64,000 bases of DNA from Bog-532 sp963775825 (lineage in GTDB: Bacteria; Actinomycetota; Actinomycetes; Streptosporangiales; Streptosporangiaceae). Below, piece after piece: positions 38,618-47,970 of the stretch. The stretch's first letter is position 1, and every line of letters starts with the position of its first letter. The stretch is from the NCBI GenBank assembly GCA_963775825.1, contig CAVZKY010000064.1, forward strand, positions 1-64,000. Reading direction: 5' to 3'. Below the pieces are notes generated by a model. It saw nothing but the letters and a program-made list of their open reading frames with translations, had not been told where the DNA came from and ran no database searches. The position numbers and the translations under genes are program-made.

Positions 38618-41600
38618 ATGTCGCAGGTATCCGAGAGCGCACCGCAGGCAGACGGCAGCACGCCGCGCTTCCCCGCGCTGCCGGCGCAGATCGACCTGCC
38701 CGCCGTCGAGCGCGAGATGCTGGTCCGCTGGCACGACGGTGACGTCTTCACACGCTCACTGAAGCAGACCGAGGGCGGCCTGCCCTGGACGTTTTACGAG
38801 GGACCGCCGACCGCCAACGGCATGCCGGGCGTCCATCACGTGGAGGCACGCGTCTTCAAGGACGTCTTCCCCCGGTTCAAGACCATGCAGGGGTTCTACG
38901 TGCCCCGGCAGGCCGGCTGGGACTGCCATGGCCTGCCGGTCGAGGTGGCCGTCGAGCGTGAGCTGGGCATCTCAGGCAAGAAAGACATCGAGGCGTACGG
39001 CATCACCGAGTTCAACGAGCGCTGCCGCGAGTCGGTGCTCCGGCACGTCGACGCGTTCACCGACCTGACCGAGCGGATGGGTTACTGGATCGACCTGTCC
39101 AAGGCATACCGGACGATGGACCCGTCCTACATCGAATCGGTCTGGTGGTCACTGAAGGACGTCTACTCCAAGGGCCTGCTCGTCCGCGACTTCCGGATCA
39201 GCCCGTACTGCCCGCGCTGCGGTACCCCGCTGTCGGACCACGAGATGGGTCAGCCCGGCGTATACCAGACGGTCACTGACCCGTCGGTTACAGTGCGCTT
39301 CCCGCTTACCAGCCTGCCGGAAGGGGCGAGCCCCGAGCTGGTTGGCGCGGACCTGCTGGTCTGGACGACGACACCGTGGACGCTGGTCTCCAACACTGCG
39401 GTCGCCGTGCACCCCGAGGTCACCTACGTGGTGGCCCGGCGGCCCGGCGACAGCGCCGTAGAGGACGACCGCGTGGTGGTGGCTGAGGCACTGATGCCGC
39501 ACGTGCTCGGCGAAGGCTGGCACGTAGCCGCCCGGTTCCCGGGAGACGAGCTGCTCGGTTCGACGTACGACAGGCCGTTCGACCTGATCGAGATCCCGGA
39601 CGCGCACGTCGTGGTGCCCGGATCGTTTGTAACCACCGAGGACGGCACCGGCCTCGTGCACATGGCGCCCGCGTTCGGCGCGGATGACATGCAGACTTCC
39701 CGGGCTCACGGGCTGCCGGTGGTCAACCCGATCCGCCTGGATGGCCGGTTCGACGACGGCGTGCCCCTGGTGGGCGGCATGTTCTTCAAGGACGCCGACC
39801 CGCGGCTGATCCAGGATCTGGACGACCGTGGCCTGCTCTTCAGGTCCGAGCCATACGAGCACAGCTACCCGCACTGCTGGCGCTGCCACACCCTGCTGAT
39901 CTATTACGCCCTGCCGTCCTGGTACATCCGCACCACGGCGGTCAAGGACCAGCTGCTGGCCGAGAACGAGAAGACCAACTGGCAGCCGCCGAACATCAAG
40001 CACGGCCGGTACGGCGAGTGGCTGCGTAACAACGTGGACTGGGCGCTGTCCCGCACCCGTTACTGGGGTACGCCGCTGCCTCTGTGGGAGTGCGAGAACG
40101 GGCACACCACGTGCGTCGGTTCCCGGGCGGAGCTGTCCGAGCTGGCGGGCCGGGACCTGTCCGGGCTCGATCCGCACCGGCCGTTCGTCGACGAGGTGAC
40201 GTTTGGCTGCCCGGACTGCGGCGCGCGGGCGCGGCGGGTCCCCGACGTCATCGACGCCTGGTACGACTCCGGTTCGATGCCGTTCGCGCGGTTCGGCGCC
40301 CCGTGGCATAACAAGGCCGAGTTCGAGCGGGCTTTCCCCGCGCAGTTCATCTGTGAGGCGATCGACCAGACCCGGGGCTGGTTCTATTCACTGATGGCGG
40401 TGAGCACCATCGTGTTCGGCAGGTCCTCCTACGAGAACGTGGTGTGCCTCGGGCTCGTCGTGGACGAGGGTGGCCGGAAGATGAGCAAGCACCTGGGCAA
40501 CGTGCTGGAGCCGCTGCCGCTGATGGAGCAGCACGGCGCGGACGCGCTGCGCTGGTTCTTCGCTGCATCGGGCTCCCCGTGGTCGACCCGCCGGGTCGGG
40601 CACGCGGCGCTGGAGGAGATCGTCCGCAAGGTCCTGCTCACCTACTGGAACACCGTCTCGTTCCTGGCTCTGTACGCGAACGCGGCCGCGGCCGACGGCA
40701 ACGCCTGGGGCCCGGAACGGCTGAGCGAGGCCCCCGCGCCCGCGGGCCGGCCGGTGCTGGACCGGTGGATCCTCAGCGAGCTGCACACCCTGGTACGGGA
40801 CGTCACCGCCGCGCTGGAGGGCTTCGACACCGCGAGCGCGGGACGGCGCATCGCAGCCTTCACCGATGACCTGTCCAACTGGTATGTGCGCAGGTCACGC
40901 CGTAGGTTCTGGGAAGGCCCACGGACTGCCGAGTCCAGCTCGGCGTTCGCCACGCTGTACGAGTGCCTGGAGACGGTGAGTCGGCTGATGGCCCCGATCA
41001 CGCCGTTCCTGACCGACTATGTGTGGAGCGCGCTGCGCACCGCCGGAGCGCCGGAGTCGGTGCACCTGGCCAGCTGGCCTGTGGCCGACGCCGCCCTCAT
41101 CGACGAGGACCTGTCCGCGGACATGGCACTGACGCGCCGGCTGGTCGAACTGGGGCGTTCGGCGCGTGCCGCGGTCACGGTGAAGACCCGCCAGCCACTG
41201 GGCCGGGCCCTGATCAGTGCACCGGGGTTCGCGTCGCTGCCGGCCGAACTGCGGGCGCAGATCGCCGAGGAATTGAACGTGCACGCGCTAGAGACGCTGG
41301 CCACGGTCGACGACGAACTGGTCGATTACGTCGTGAAGCCGAACTTCCGCGCGCTAGGGGGCCGGTTCGGCAAGGCCACGCCGACGGTCGCCGAGGCGAT
41401 CGGGGCTTCGGACGCGGCCACGCTGGCTGCCGAGCTGCGTACGGCGGGGGGCGCCAACGTCACCGTGGACGGGCAGGCCGTACCGGTCGGTCCCGACGAG
41501 GTGATCGTGACCCAGACGCCCAAGGCGGGCTGGACGGTCGCCAGCGACGGTGGCGAGACGGTGGCGCTGGAGACAGCGCTCACCCCCGAGCTGCGCCGTG

Positions 41601-41866
41601 AGGGCCTGGCCCGTGAGGTGATCCGGCTCATCCAGGACGCGCGGAAGAGCGACGGCCTCGATGTCACCGACCGGATCACGCTGTGGTGGGAGGCCAGTGA
41701 TCCGGAGCTGGCCGCCGCGTTGACCGAGCAGGCGCCGGTGATTGCGGCCGAGGTGCTGGCCACGAGCTTCCAGCGCGGCAAGCCGTCCCCGGAAACCGCG
41801 AACGCCGGGTTCGCCGAGCACCGGGACGACCTGCTGGGCCTACGGTTCTGGCTCCGGCGGGCATAG
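38618..41866 (+). CDS. ileS: Isoleucyl-tRNA synthetase
   Basis: Class I synthetase that charges tRNA-Ile. 1082 residues, intact. The HIGH-type motif is PPTANGMPGVHHVEARVFKD and the KMSKS-type motif GRKMSKHLGN. The editing domain contains WTTTPWTLVSNTAVAVHPEV and the zinc-binding parts CPRCGTPLSDHEMG and CPDCGARARR. The long form and sequence blocks (ITEFNERCRESVLRHVD) match the eukaryote-like type-2 IleRS found in actinobacteria, a type often less sensitive to mupirocin; that property is not shown here. Start ATG 38618 is ten bases after GGAGG and is controlled by the T-box upstream. Confidence 0.97.
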   Translation: MSQVSESAPQADGSTPRFPALPAQIDLPAVEREMLVRWHDGDVFTRSLKQTEGGLPWTFYEGPPTANGMPGVHHVEARVFKDVFPRFKTMQGFYVPRQAGWDCHGLPVEVAVERELGISGKKDIEAYGITEFNERCRESVLRHVDAFTDLTERMGYWIDLSKAYRTMDPSYIESVWWSLKDVYSKGLLVRDFRISPYCPRCGTPLSDHEMGQPGVYQTVTDPSVTVRFPLTSLPEGASPELVGADLLVWTTTPWTLVSNTAVAVHPEVTYVVARRPGDSAVEDDRVVVAEALMPHVLGEGWHVAARFPGDELLGSTYDRPFDLIEIPDAHVVVPGSFVTTEDGTGLVHMAPAFGADDMQTSRAHGLPVVNPIRLDGRFDDGVPLVGGMFFKDADPRLIQDLDDRGLLFRSEPYEHSYPHCWRCHTLLIYYALPSWYIRTTAVKDQLLAENEKTNWQPPNIKHGRYGEWLRNNVDWALSRTRYWGTPLPLWECENGHTTCVGSRAELSELAGRDLSGLDPHRPFVDEVTFGCPDCGARARRVPDVIDAWYDSGSMPFARFGAPWHNKAEFERAFPAQFICEAIDQTRGWFYSLMAVSTIVFGRSSYENVVCLGLVVDEGGRKMSKHLGNVLEPLPLMEQHGADALRWFFAASGSPWSTRRVGHAALEEIVRKVLLTYWNTVSFLALYANAAAADGNAWGPERLSEAPAPAGRPVLDRWILSELHTLVRDVTAALEGFDTASAGRRIAAFTDDLSNWYVRRSRRRFWEGPRTAESSSAFATLYECLETVSRLMAPITPFLTDYVWSALRTAGAPESVHLASWPVADAALIDEDLSADMALTRRLVELGRSARAAVTVKTRQPLGRALISAPGFASLPAELRAQIAEELNVHALETLATVDDELVDYVVKPNFRALGGRFGKATPTVAEAIGASDAATLAAELRTAGGANVTVDGQAVPVGPDEVIVTQTPKAGWTVASDGGETVALETALTPELRREGLAREVIRLIQDARKSDGLDVTDRITLWWEASDPELAAALTEQAPVIAAEVLATSFQRGKPSPETANAGFAEHRDDLLGLRFWLRRA

Positions 41867-41903
41867 CGGGGATTCTGCCCGGCGCTGGCCGGGCGACGCC
41901 TCG

Positions 41904-43250
41904 CTAGTCCGCCTCCGCACCGTCCGGCTGGCAGGCCCGGCAGGGCGTGCAGCCTGCGTCCCGGGCCGCTGCGACTGTCATCTTCTGCAGGTCGCCATCG
42001 CCCATGAAGCGGATCAGAATGCAAGCACTCTTGTGATAGCGGGGCACACCCGGGACCACGGTCACTTCGTGATGGTCGGGCAGGCTGCCGTTTCCCTGTG
42101 TTCCGGGCGGCTCGGCCTCGGCGGATGGCGCAGGGTGGTGAGATGGGCCGGCCTCGGGGGTCGGACCGGACTCCTGGCCCCGTTCGGTCGCTGGCTCAGT
42201 CGCCTGAGGTGGACGGGGCTCGGCCGTCTGGCTGGGCTCCGGGGGCTTAGCGGGCTGATCGGTCGCGGTGGGCTGATCGGTCGCGGTGGGCTGATCGGTC
42301 GCGGTGGGCTGATCGGTCGCGGTGGGCTGATCGGTCGCGGTGGGCTGATCGGTCGCGGTGGGCTGATCGGTCGCGGTGGGCTGATCGGTCGCGGTGGGCT
42401 GATCGGTCGCGGTGGGCTGATCGGACAGGCCCGGCTGGCCCGATGCAGGGGAAGGTAGCTCAACGGTCAGGTCGGCCCGGGTTTCGGCTGGTTTGTGGCC
42501 GGGTGCGGGCAGACCTTCGGGACGAGTCCCGCCTGGGTCTGGGCGGATCGGGACCGGTTCGGGAGGAGTCCCGGCCGGGTCTGCTGAGCGAGCCTGGACC
42601 GGTTCGGGAGGAGTCCCGGCCGGGTCTGCTGAGCGAGCCTGGACCGGTTCGGGAGGAGTCCCGGTCTGGGGGCCGCCGTTTCTCCCCGGACGGCCCGGCC
42701 ATTCGGGCGCCTGGAAGCCGGTGCTATCCCGGTAGACCAGCTCATCGCGATATGCGAAGGTTTCCGACCGCTCGCGGTCCAGGGAACGGCCGGCTCCGCC
42801 GGAATCCCCGGACGAGCTCGACCCGGCGATTCCGGCGTCCCCGGCGTCGTCGCTGTCCCCGGCGTCGTCCCTGTCCCCGGCGTCGTCCCTGTCCCCGGCG
42901 GCCGCCGTATCCTCGGCCACCCAAGCCTCAGTCGACCTATCCTCGGCCGGCCTATCCGTAGCAGGCGTCCTATCCTCGCCCGCCGTCCCGATCCCGGCCG
43001 CCGCGGCCACTACGCCGACCTCATCGCCGCGGGCCTGGTCTCGCGCGCTTCTTTCGTCCGCCCGGGCGCGTGTTTCCTCCACCCCAGCACGAAGCTCATC
43101 GCGATCGAGGAAGGCCCCGATGAGGAGAAAGACGAGCGCGACCGCGCTCAGGGCGATCGCGATATAAACGAGCAAGAGCTTGCTGGTAATGCCCCCCGCG
43201 ACGAGTATGCCCACCGCGACGACCACGAGGGCCGCGCTGAACCTGATCAC
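41904..43250 (-). CDS. Membrane protein with long repeat region and C-terminal Cys motif (Ada-like zinc site)
   Basis: 448 residues. Two N-terminal membrane segments (FSAALVVVAVGILVAGGI; LLLVYIAIALSAVALVFLLI), then a long acidic, Pro/Thr-rich region with DRDDAG, GTPPEPVQARSADPA and nine DQPTAT repeats, and a compact end: VVPGVPRYHKSACILIRFM, LQKMTVAAARDAGCTPC, RACQPD. The pattern H-x3-C then C-x2-C with a helix before it resembles the zinc site of the Ada N-terminal domain. Similar small C-terminal domains are found on other actinobacterial membrane proteins next to ileS or divIVA from memory. Function unknown. It converges with ileS. Confidence 0.75.
   Translation of the reverse strand: MIRFSAALVVVAVGILVAGGITSKLLLVYIAIALSAVALVFLLIGAFLDRDELRAGVEETRARADERSARDQARGDEVGVVAAAAGIGTAGEDRTPATDRPAEDRSTEAWVAEDTAAAGDRDDAGDRDDAGDSDDAGDAGIAGSSSSGDSGGAGRSLDRERSETFAYRDELVYRDSTGFQAPEWPGRPGRNGGPQTGTPPEPVQARSADPAGTPPEPVQARSADPAGTPPEPVPIRPDPGGTRPEGLPAPGHKPAETRADLTVELPSPASGQPGLSDQPTATDQPTATDQPTATDQPTATDQPTATDQPTATDQPTATDQPTATDQPTATDQPAKPPEPSQTAEPRPPQATEPATERGQESGPTPEAGPSHHPAPSAEAEPPGTQGNGSLPDHHEVTVVPGVPRYHKSACILIRFMGDGDLQKMTVAAARDAGCTPCRACQPDGAEAD
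42253..42425 (-). repeat. 18-bp tandem repeat coding for DQPTAT
   Basis: Nine nearly exact copies of an 18-nt unit (GGGCTGATCGGTCGCGGT on the plus strand). It keeps the reading frame of the membrane protein. Confidence 0.9.
42551..42665 (-). repeat. 45-bp tandem repeat coding for GTPPEPVQARSADPA
   Basis: Two full copies and one partial copy of a 45-nt unit within the same membrane protein. A separate 18-nt repeat (coding DRDDAG) lies at about 42838-42900. Confidence 0.8.
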
Positions 43251-43364
43251 TGGCGTTCTCCCCAGAACGCGCGGCCCACCCTAGCCGCCGACCTTTGCGA
43301 CACTCCCGCCGGGGAGGGGAAGACCCTGCCCTGGCGGCCGCGCCGCCCCGCTCAAGCAAAAATA

Positions 43365-43404
43365 CCCCGCGGCCTGGGCGATCAGTAACGCCCAGGCCGC
43401 GGGG
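43365..43404 (-). terminator. Rho-independent terminator of divIVA
   Basis: A perfect 16-bp stem (43365-43380 with 43389-43404) with an 8-base loop, followed on the minus strand by TATTTTTG. It lies nine bases after the divIVA stop and ends the cell-division transcript. Confidence 0.92.
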
Positions 43405-43413
43405 ATCGATCAG

Positions 43414-44265
43414 TTACCGCCGTTCGTGCGCGGGCGCGCCCTCGCTTCCGTGAAAGCTGCCTGCATGCTGAACAACCTCGGGCACTGCGTACTGCCCGCT
43501 CGACGGAGCACCACCGTTACGTGGGGCGGGCTGGCCCAGCCCCGCCGGGACGGACTGCGGCGCGGAGCCCATGGTGGGGAAGGCCCCGCTGTCCGTCACG
43601 CCGGCCTCCAGGTCGCGAAGCTGACCTTCCAGGTACGCCTTCAGCCTGCTGCGGTACTCGCGCTCGAAGGCACGCAGGTCGTCGACCCGGCGCTCAAGCT
43701 CCTCACGCTGCTGAACAAGCGAGCCCATGGCCTGGCGGTGACGCTCCTGGGCGTCGCGCTCGAGGCTCTCAGCACGGGCCCGGGCGTCGCCGGTGATCTG
43801 CTCGGCCTGGCGGCGAGCCTTGGTCAGCACCTCGTCGGCCTCGCGACGGGCCCGGCCGAGCGTCTCGTCGGCCTCGCGGCGCGCGTCGGCGATGGCCTGG
43901 TCGGCGGTCTGCTGGGCCAGCGACAGGACCCGCGCGGCGGTGTCCATGCTGTCCTCGTGCGGCGCCATCGAGCCCATCATCACCGGCTCGGGCTGCCTGC
44001 GCTCCGGCTCGGGGCGCGGCGGCTCGGGGGGCGCCATATCCATCTTCGTCTCAGCCAACGGCGAGCTCAATGCGGGAACAGACGACTTTCCCCCTCGCAG
44101 GCTCTCTGCCAGCTTCGCCCGGAGCTCTTCGTTCTCCTGGATCAGCCGGTCAAGCTCGGACTCGACCTCGTCGAGGAAGGCGTCAACCTCTTCCTCGTCG
44201 TAGCCGGGCCGGAGCCTGGTCGTACTGAACTGCTTATTCCGCACATCCGCGGGCGTCAGCGGCAT
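43414..44265 (-). CDS. divIVA: DivIVA / Wag31 polar growth protein
   Basis: 283 residues. ATG at 44265 with GAGGAG upstream. The N-terminal DivIVA domain reads MPLTPADVRNKQFSTTRLRP, GYDEEEVDAFLDEVESELDR; it binds curved membrane at the cell poles. After a linker, a long coiled coil (ADARREADETLGRARREADE; QQREELERRVDDLRAFEREY) drives oligomerisation. The C-terminus is Gly/Pro-rich. In actinobacteria this protein directs tip growth and is the target of PknA/PknB-type kinases. It is the last gene of the division block before a strong terminator. Confidence 0.95.
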   Translation of the reverse strand: MPLTPADVRNKQFSTTRLRPGYDEEEVDAFLDEVESELDRLIQENEELRAKLAESLRGGKSSVPALSSPLAETKMDMAPPEPPRPEPERRQPEPVMMGSMAPHEDSMDTAARVLSLAQQTADQAIADARREADETLGRARREADEVLTKARRQAEQITGDARARAESLERDAQERHRQAMGSLVQQREELERRVDDLRAFEREYRSRLKAYLEGQLRDLEAGVTDSGAFPTMGSAPQSVPAGLGQPAPRNGGAPSSGQYAVPEVVQHAGSFHGSEGAPAHERR

Positions 44266-44318
44266 CTTGTCTCCTCGGCGCGCTTGGCTGTGATCATCAG
44301 ACGGTACTACACACCCCG

Positions 44319-44606
44319 TCAGATCCGTGGCACAACTTCGTCGAGCAGAATCAGGATCAGGATGAAAAGGACCATGAAGCTGAGATCCATGGCTACTGTA
44401 CCGATGCGGAGCGGTCGGATGTAGCGACGTAGAAATTTTAGTGGGGGATCGGTCACCGTGTAGATGCTCTCGGCGATGACCAGGAGTATTCCCGACGGGA
44501 CCCACTGTCGAGCGAACATCTGGATCCAGGAAAAGATCATCCGCGCAATGAGGATGACCAGGTAAATCGTCAGGACGTAGGTCAGGACTACCTTAAGGAT
44601 GCCCAT
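44319..44606 (-). CDS. YggT family membrane protein
   Basis: 95 residues, start ATG 44606 (MGILKVVLTYVLTIYLVILI). Two hydrophobic segments (the first above; TVAMDLSFMVLFILILILL near the end) around a conserved loop (SWIQMFARQWVP; YTVTDPPLKFLRRYIRPLR). Standard position between sepF and divIVA. The family is linked to osmotic or membrane functions in other bacteria; the precise role is unknown. Confidence 0.92.
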   Translation of the reverse strand: MGILKVVLTYVLTIYLVILIARMIFSWIQMFARQWVPSGILLVIAESIYTVTDPPLKFLRRYIRPLRIGTVAMDLSFMVLFILILILLDEVVPRI

Positions 44607-44690
44607 GGCCGTGTCCTTGCTTGTTGGTAAGCCCGCCCGGGGCCTCGCAAGCAACAGCTTTGCTGGTCCGCATCACACCGTCACTGTCGG

Positions 44691-45182
44691 CTAGCTCTGG
44701 TTGAAGAAGCCTCTTTCCGCGATGCGAGCCTTGTCTTCCGCCGCCACCTCGACGTTCGCGGGAGAGAGCAGGAAGACCTTGTTGGTCACCCGCTCGATAC
44801 TCCCGTGCAGGCCGAAAATCAGCCCGGCCGCGAAGTCGACGAGGCGCTTGGCGTCGCTGTCGACCATCTCGGTCAGGTTCATGATGACGGGGATCCCCTC
44901 GCGGAAATGCTCCCCAATGGTACGTGCTTCATTGTAGGTGCGAGGGTGCAGCGTAGTGATCCGCGCTAGGTCAGTCATCTGCCGGGCGCCGTCCTGGCGC
45001 GGCGGCGACGACAGGTGGGCGGCGTCGGCGGACTGCCCGTCCGGATCGTCCGGGCCATCCAAGCGGTCCGCCTGGTCTTCGTAGTCCTCGTACCCGTCGT
45101 AGGAGTCGTACCCGTCCTGGTAGCGGTGATCGTCCTCCACGAGGCCGAGGTAGACCGCCATCTTGCGCATTGCGCTGGCCAT
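44691..45182 (-). CDS. sepF: Cell division protein SepF
   Basis: 163 residues. N-terminal amphipathic helix (MASAMRKMAVYLGLVEDD) for membrane binding, an acidic Tyr/Asp/Gly linker (DGYDSYDGYEDYEDQADRL) and the SepF core: RITTLHPRTYNEARTIGEHF, REGIPVIMNLTEMVDSDAKR and LVDFAAGLIFGLHGSIERVT. SepF anchors FtsZ to the membrane in actinobacteria, which lack FtsA. Its partner peptide is the C-terminal end of FtsZ (DIPDFLK). Confidence 0.95.
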   Translation of the reverse strand: MASAMRKMAVYLGLVEDDHRYQDGYDSYDGYEDYEDQADRLDGPDDPDGQSADAAHLSSPPRQDGARQMTDLARITTLHPRTYNEARTIGEHFREGIPVIMNLTEMVDSDAKRLVDFAAGLIFGLHGSIERVTNKVFLLSPANVEVAAEDKARIAERGFFNQS

Positions 45183-45317
45183 CCGTCAGTCCTCCGTTGT
45201 GCCTATCTGGCAGCCCCCCGCGCTAGCCCGGAAGCGATCTCCCGGAACCCCCCGCAACTTCGACTGCGAACCACTTCCACGCTGCTGTGCGCCCGATTCA
45301 GGCCCACGCGAGGGACA

Positions 45318-46052
45318 TTACATGACAGGGGGCCTCCGATCGCCGAGCAACGCCGTACCGATTCGCAGGTGTGTCGCGGCTGCCGCAACGGCCTCTTCAA
45401 GATCACCACTCATACCGGCCGAAATAATCGTCGCCAACGGCCATACCGCCCGAACGGCGGCCGACGCCGGAGCGAGCCCGGCGAACACGTCGGCGGCCGG
45501 GACGCCCAGCGGAGCCACGGCCATGATCCCGCCGAGCACCAGGCCCTCCTCCGCCGCGAGCGCTTCGGCCAGGGCAGGAACCTGGTCCAGGGGCGCACCG
45601 CCCCGGCCCGGATCGTCCGCCGTCCCGGTCAGGCCGACCTGGATGAGACAGGTGAGGGCCCGCTCCTGACGGCGGGCCGCGGTGCCCAGCGCCCGGACCA
45701 GCCGGAGGCGGTCGACGGACTGGACGACGGCCGCGTAGCGGACCACACTGGGGGCCTTGTTGGTCTGCAACTGACCGACGAAATGCCAGCTGATGGGCAG
45801 GTCAGCGCACTGTGCGGCCTTCGGGGCGGCCTCCTGGTCGCGGTTTTCCCCGAAATCCCGCTGGCCGAGCTCATAGAGCAGCCGGACGTCCGACGCCGGT
45901 CTGGTCTTGGTGATGGCGATGAGCGTTAGTTCCGCCGGGTCACGCCCGGCGGCGGCGCACGCCGCATCGATCCGTTCCCGGACCCGGTGCAGCCGTTCGG
46001 CCAGTTCAGTGCGCCGCGCCGGATCCTGGCCCGGCTCCCCGGGCTGGCTCAC
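45318..46052 (-). CDS. PLP homeostasis protein (YggS/PLPBP family)
   Basis: 244 residues. Pyridoxal-phosphate-binding TIM-barrel protein without known catalysis. Key blocks: LTLIAITKTRPASDVRLLYE with the PLP Lys in TKT, GQRDFGENRDQEAAPKAAQ, ISWHFVGQLQTNKAPSVVRY and SAGMSGDLEEAVAAAATHLR followed by IGTALLGDR. The start is GTG at 46052, overlapping the ftsZ stop (GTGA). In most actinobacteria pgeF (laccase-domain) lies between ftsZ and this gene; here it is missing. Confidence 0.93.
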   Translation of the reverse strand: MSQPGEPGQDPARRTELAERLHRVRERIDAACAAAGRDPAELTLIAITKTRPASDVRLLYELGQRDFGENRDQEAAPKAAQCADLPISWHFVGQLQTNKAPSVVRYAAVVQSVDRLRLVRALGTAARRQERALTCLIQVGLTGTADDPGRGGAPLDQVPALAEALAAEEGLVLGGIMAVAPLGVPAADVFAGLAPASAAVRAVWPLATIISAGMSGDLEEAVAAAATHLRIGTALLGDRRPPVM

Positions 46053-47686
46053 TTGAGGAAGTCGGGAATGTCCAGATCGTCGTCTTCATCGAAGATGACC
46101 GGCCGCCGCCGGGAGGTGGCGACGTCAAAGACGCGCGCGGCCGCGCCGGCTCCGGGAGCTCTCGCCCGCTGCGGCCCCGCCCGGCTCGATGTCAGCCGGG
46201 GCGGCCGGCATGTCCCAGGGTGCGGTCTGGCCGGGATCAGCGGGAATGTCCGTACTGACCGGGGTGTCGGCGTCCGCGTGCACGGTCGCGTCGGCGGAAG
46301 CGCCGACCTCGGCCAGGTCCTCGGCGGCGGCCGCCGTCCCGGCGACGGCCGCGACCACGTCATCCGGGGTCTTGCCCGCGCCCTCCGGCTGGCCGGCCGG
46401 AGCGTCGCCGGTGGCGCTCTCGATGACCGGGACACCGAGCACCGGGGCCGCCTCGGCGGCGGACCGGGTGCGGTCGTCGTCGTCCACGGTCGCGACGTTA
46501 TCGGCGTACCAGGAGGCCTGGTCATCCGCGAGCGGACCGGTATGCGGCAGGGCCGGGGAACCCGCGTACGCCGGGGCAGCCGGGCTGAGGTGCGACACCG
46601 CGGCGGAGGCCGCGCCGGGCGTGCCGGCCGGGCCGGACGCGGCGACGCTGCCCCGCGGTGCGGGGGCGTGGCTGGCGGCAGCGGTCCCTGGGCTGAGCGC
46701 GGCGGCGTTGCGGCCCCCGGCGGGGCGGTCCGGCCCATCTGGTTCTCGTCGAACCCGGCCGCGATGACCGTCACCCGCACCTCGTCACCCAGGGCGTCGT
46801 CGATGACCGCGCCGAAGATGATGTTAGCGTCCACAGCCGCTGAATTTGATACGAGCTGCGCGGCCTCGTTGATCTCGAAGAGCCCCAGGTCGGAACCGCC
46901 TTGAATAGACAGCAGCACGCCGTGCGCCCCATCGATGCTGGCTTCGAGCAGCGGGCTGGAGATCGCCATTTCGGCGGCGGCGACCGCACGGTCCTCGCCG
47001 CGCGAGGAGCCGATGCCCATCAGCGCCGAGCCCGCGCCCGACATCACGGACTTCACATCGGCGAAGTCCAGGTTGATCAGCCCCGGCGTGGTGATGAGGT
47101 CGGTGATGCCCTGGACACCGGAAAGGAGCACCTGATCGGCGGCCTTGAACGCGTCCAGCACGCTGACGTGACGGTCGGAGATGGACAGCAGCCGGTCATT
47201 CGGGATGACGATGAGGGTGTCAACCTCGCTACGCAGGCGCTCGATCCCGGCCTCGGCCTGAATGGCCCGGCGCTTGCCCTCGAAGCCGAACGGGCGGGTC
47301 ACCACGCCGATCGTCAGCGCGCCCAGCGAACGGGCCACGTTCGCGACCACAGGAGCACCGCCGGTGCCGGTGCCGCCGCCCTCCCCCGCCGTGACGAAGA
47401 CCATGTCGGCGCCCTTGAGCACCTCTTCGATCTCTTCCCGATGGTCCTCGGCCGCCCGGCAGCCGACATCGGGGTTGGCTCCAGCTCCCAGGCCACGGGT
47501 GAGCTCCCGGCCGACGTCGAGCTTGACGTCGGCGTCACTCATCAGCAGCGCCTGCGCGTCGGTGTTGATCGCGATGAACTCGACGCCCTTGAGCCCCTCT
47601 TCGATCATTCTATTAACGGCATTAACGCCACCGCCGCCGATTCCTACGACCTTGATGACCGCTAGGTAGTTCTGCGGTGCTGCCAC
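46049..47686 (-). CDS. ftsZ: Cell division protein FtsZ (linker apparently out of frame)
   Basis: Tubulin-like GTPase that forms the Z-ring. GTG start at 47686 (AAPQNYLAVIKVVGIGGGGV). GTP-binding motif GEGGGTGTGGAPVVANVAR and T7 loop NLDFADVKSVM are intact. The conserved C-terminal peptide DDDLDIPDFLK, which binds SepF, is also present. Between residue about 325 and the end the open frame is Arg/Pro-rich; an adjacent frame (46125-46720) gives the acidic linker expected for FtsZ (WYADNVATVDDDDRTRSAAE). So two compensating single-base errors, near 46715 and 46130, probably flank the linker. Confidence 0.95.
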   Translation of the reverse strand: MAAPQNYLAVIKVVGIGGGGVNAVNRMIEEGLKGVEFIAINTDAQALLMSDADVKLDVGRELTRGLGAGANPDVGCRAAEDHREEIEEVLKGADMVFVTAGEGGGTGTGGAPVVANVARSLGALTIGVVTRPFGFEGKRRAIQAEAGIERLRSEVDTLIVIPNDRLLSISDRHVSVLDAFKAADQVLLSGVQGITDLITTPGLINLDFADVKSVMSGAGSALMGIGSSRGEDRAVAAAEMAISSPLLEASIDGAHGVLLSIQGGSDLGLFEINEAAQLVSNSAAVDANIIFGAVIDDALGDEVRVTVIAAGFDENQMGRTAPPGAATPPRSAQGPLPPATPPHRGAASPRPARPARPARPPPRCRTSARLPRRTRVPRPCRIPVRSRMTRPPGTPITSRPWTTTTAPGPPPRRPRCSVSRSSRAPPATLRPASRRARARPRMTWSRPSPGRRPPPRTWPRSALPPTRPCTRTPTPRSVRTFPLIPARPHPGTCRPPRLTSSRAGPQRARAPGAGAAARVFDVATSRRRPVIFDEDDDLDIPDFLK

Positions 47687-47970
47687 GAGGAGGGTACCTT
47701 TCCGCTCGTTTTACTCGTCCACGTTCCCGATCGCCATTCCGGCCGAGCCGCAAATTCCCGCCGACCAGGGCGCTGGGCTCGGGAAACCCTGCTGGCGAAG
47801 CGGAATTCGCCGCCATTGGTAATGGCCGTGTCCCGGCCTCACCATCAGGTTTCACCTTCAGGTAGAGATTTAGAGTTTTGTCAGCCCGGCAATTGCTAGG
47901 GACAGTAGGGTGGCAGGTCATCAGGGTCAACTAGCCACGCACGAACGCGCGCGGCGTGTCGCAGCGAATA
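47687..47970. promoter_or_regulatory. ftsZ upstream region
   Basis: 284 bases between ftsQ and ftsZ with no gene. Locally AT-richer (47815-47900). In actinobacteria the main developmental ftsZ promoters lie in this gap; I cannot place them exactly. Confidence 0.5.

Noticed and set aside
41867..41903. GCCCGGCGCTGGCCGGGC hairpin as a bidirectional terminator between ileS and the membrane protein gene
   Set aside because: The stem is short and there is no T-run on either strand. It may still slow transcription, but I would not call it a terminator.
46130..46720. FtsZ with a truly novel Arg/Pro-rich linker
   Set aside because: The neighbouring frame gives the normal acidic linker and the C-terminal peptide returns in the first frame. 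Two compensating indels are simpler.
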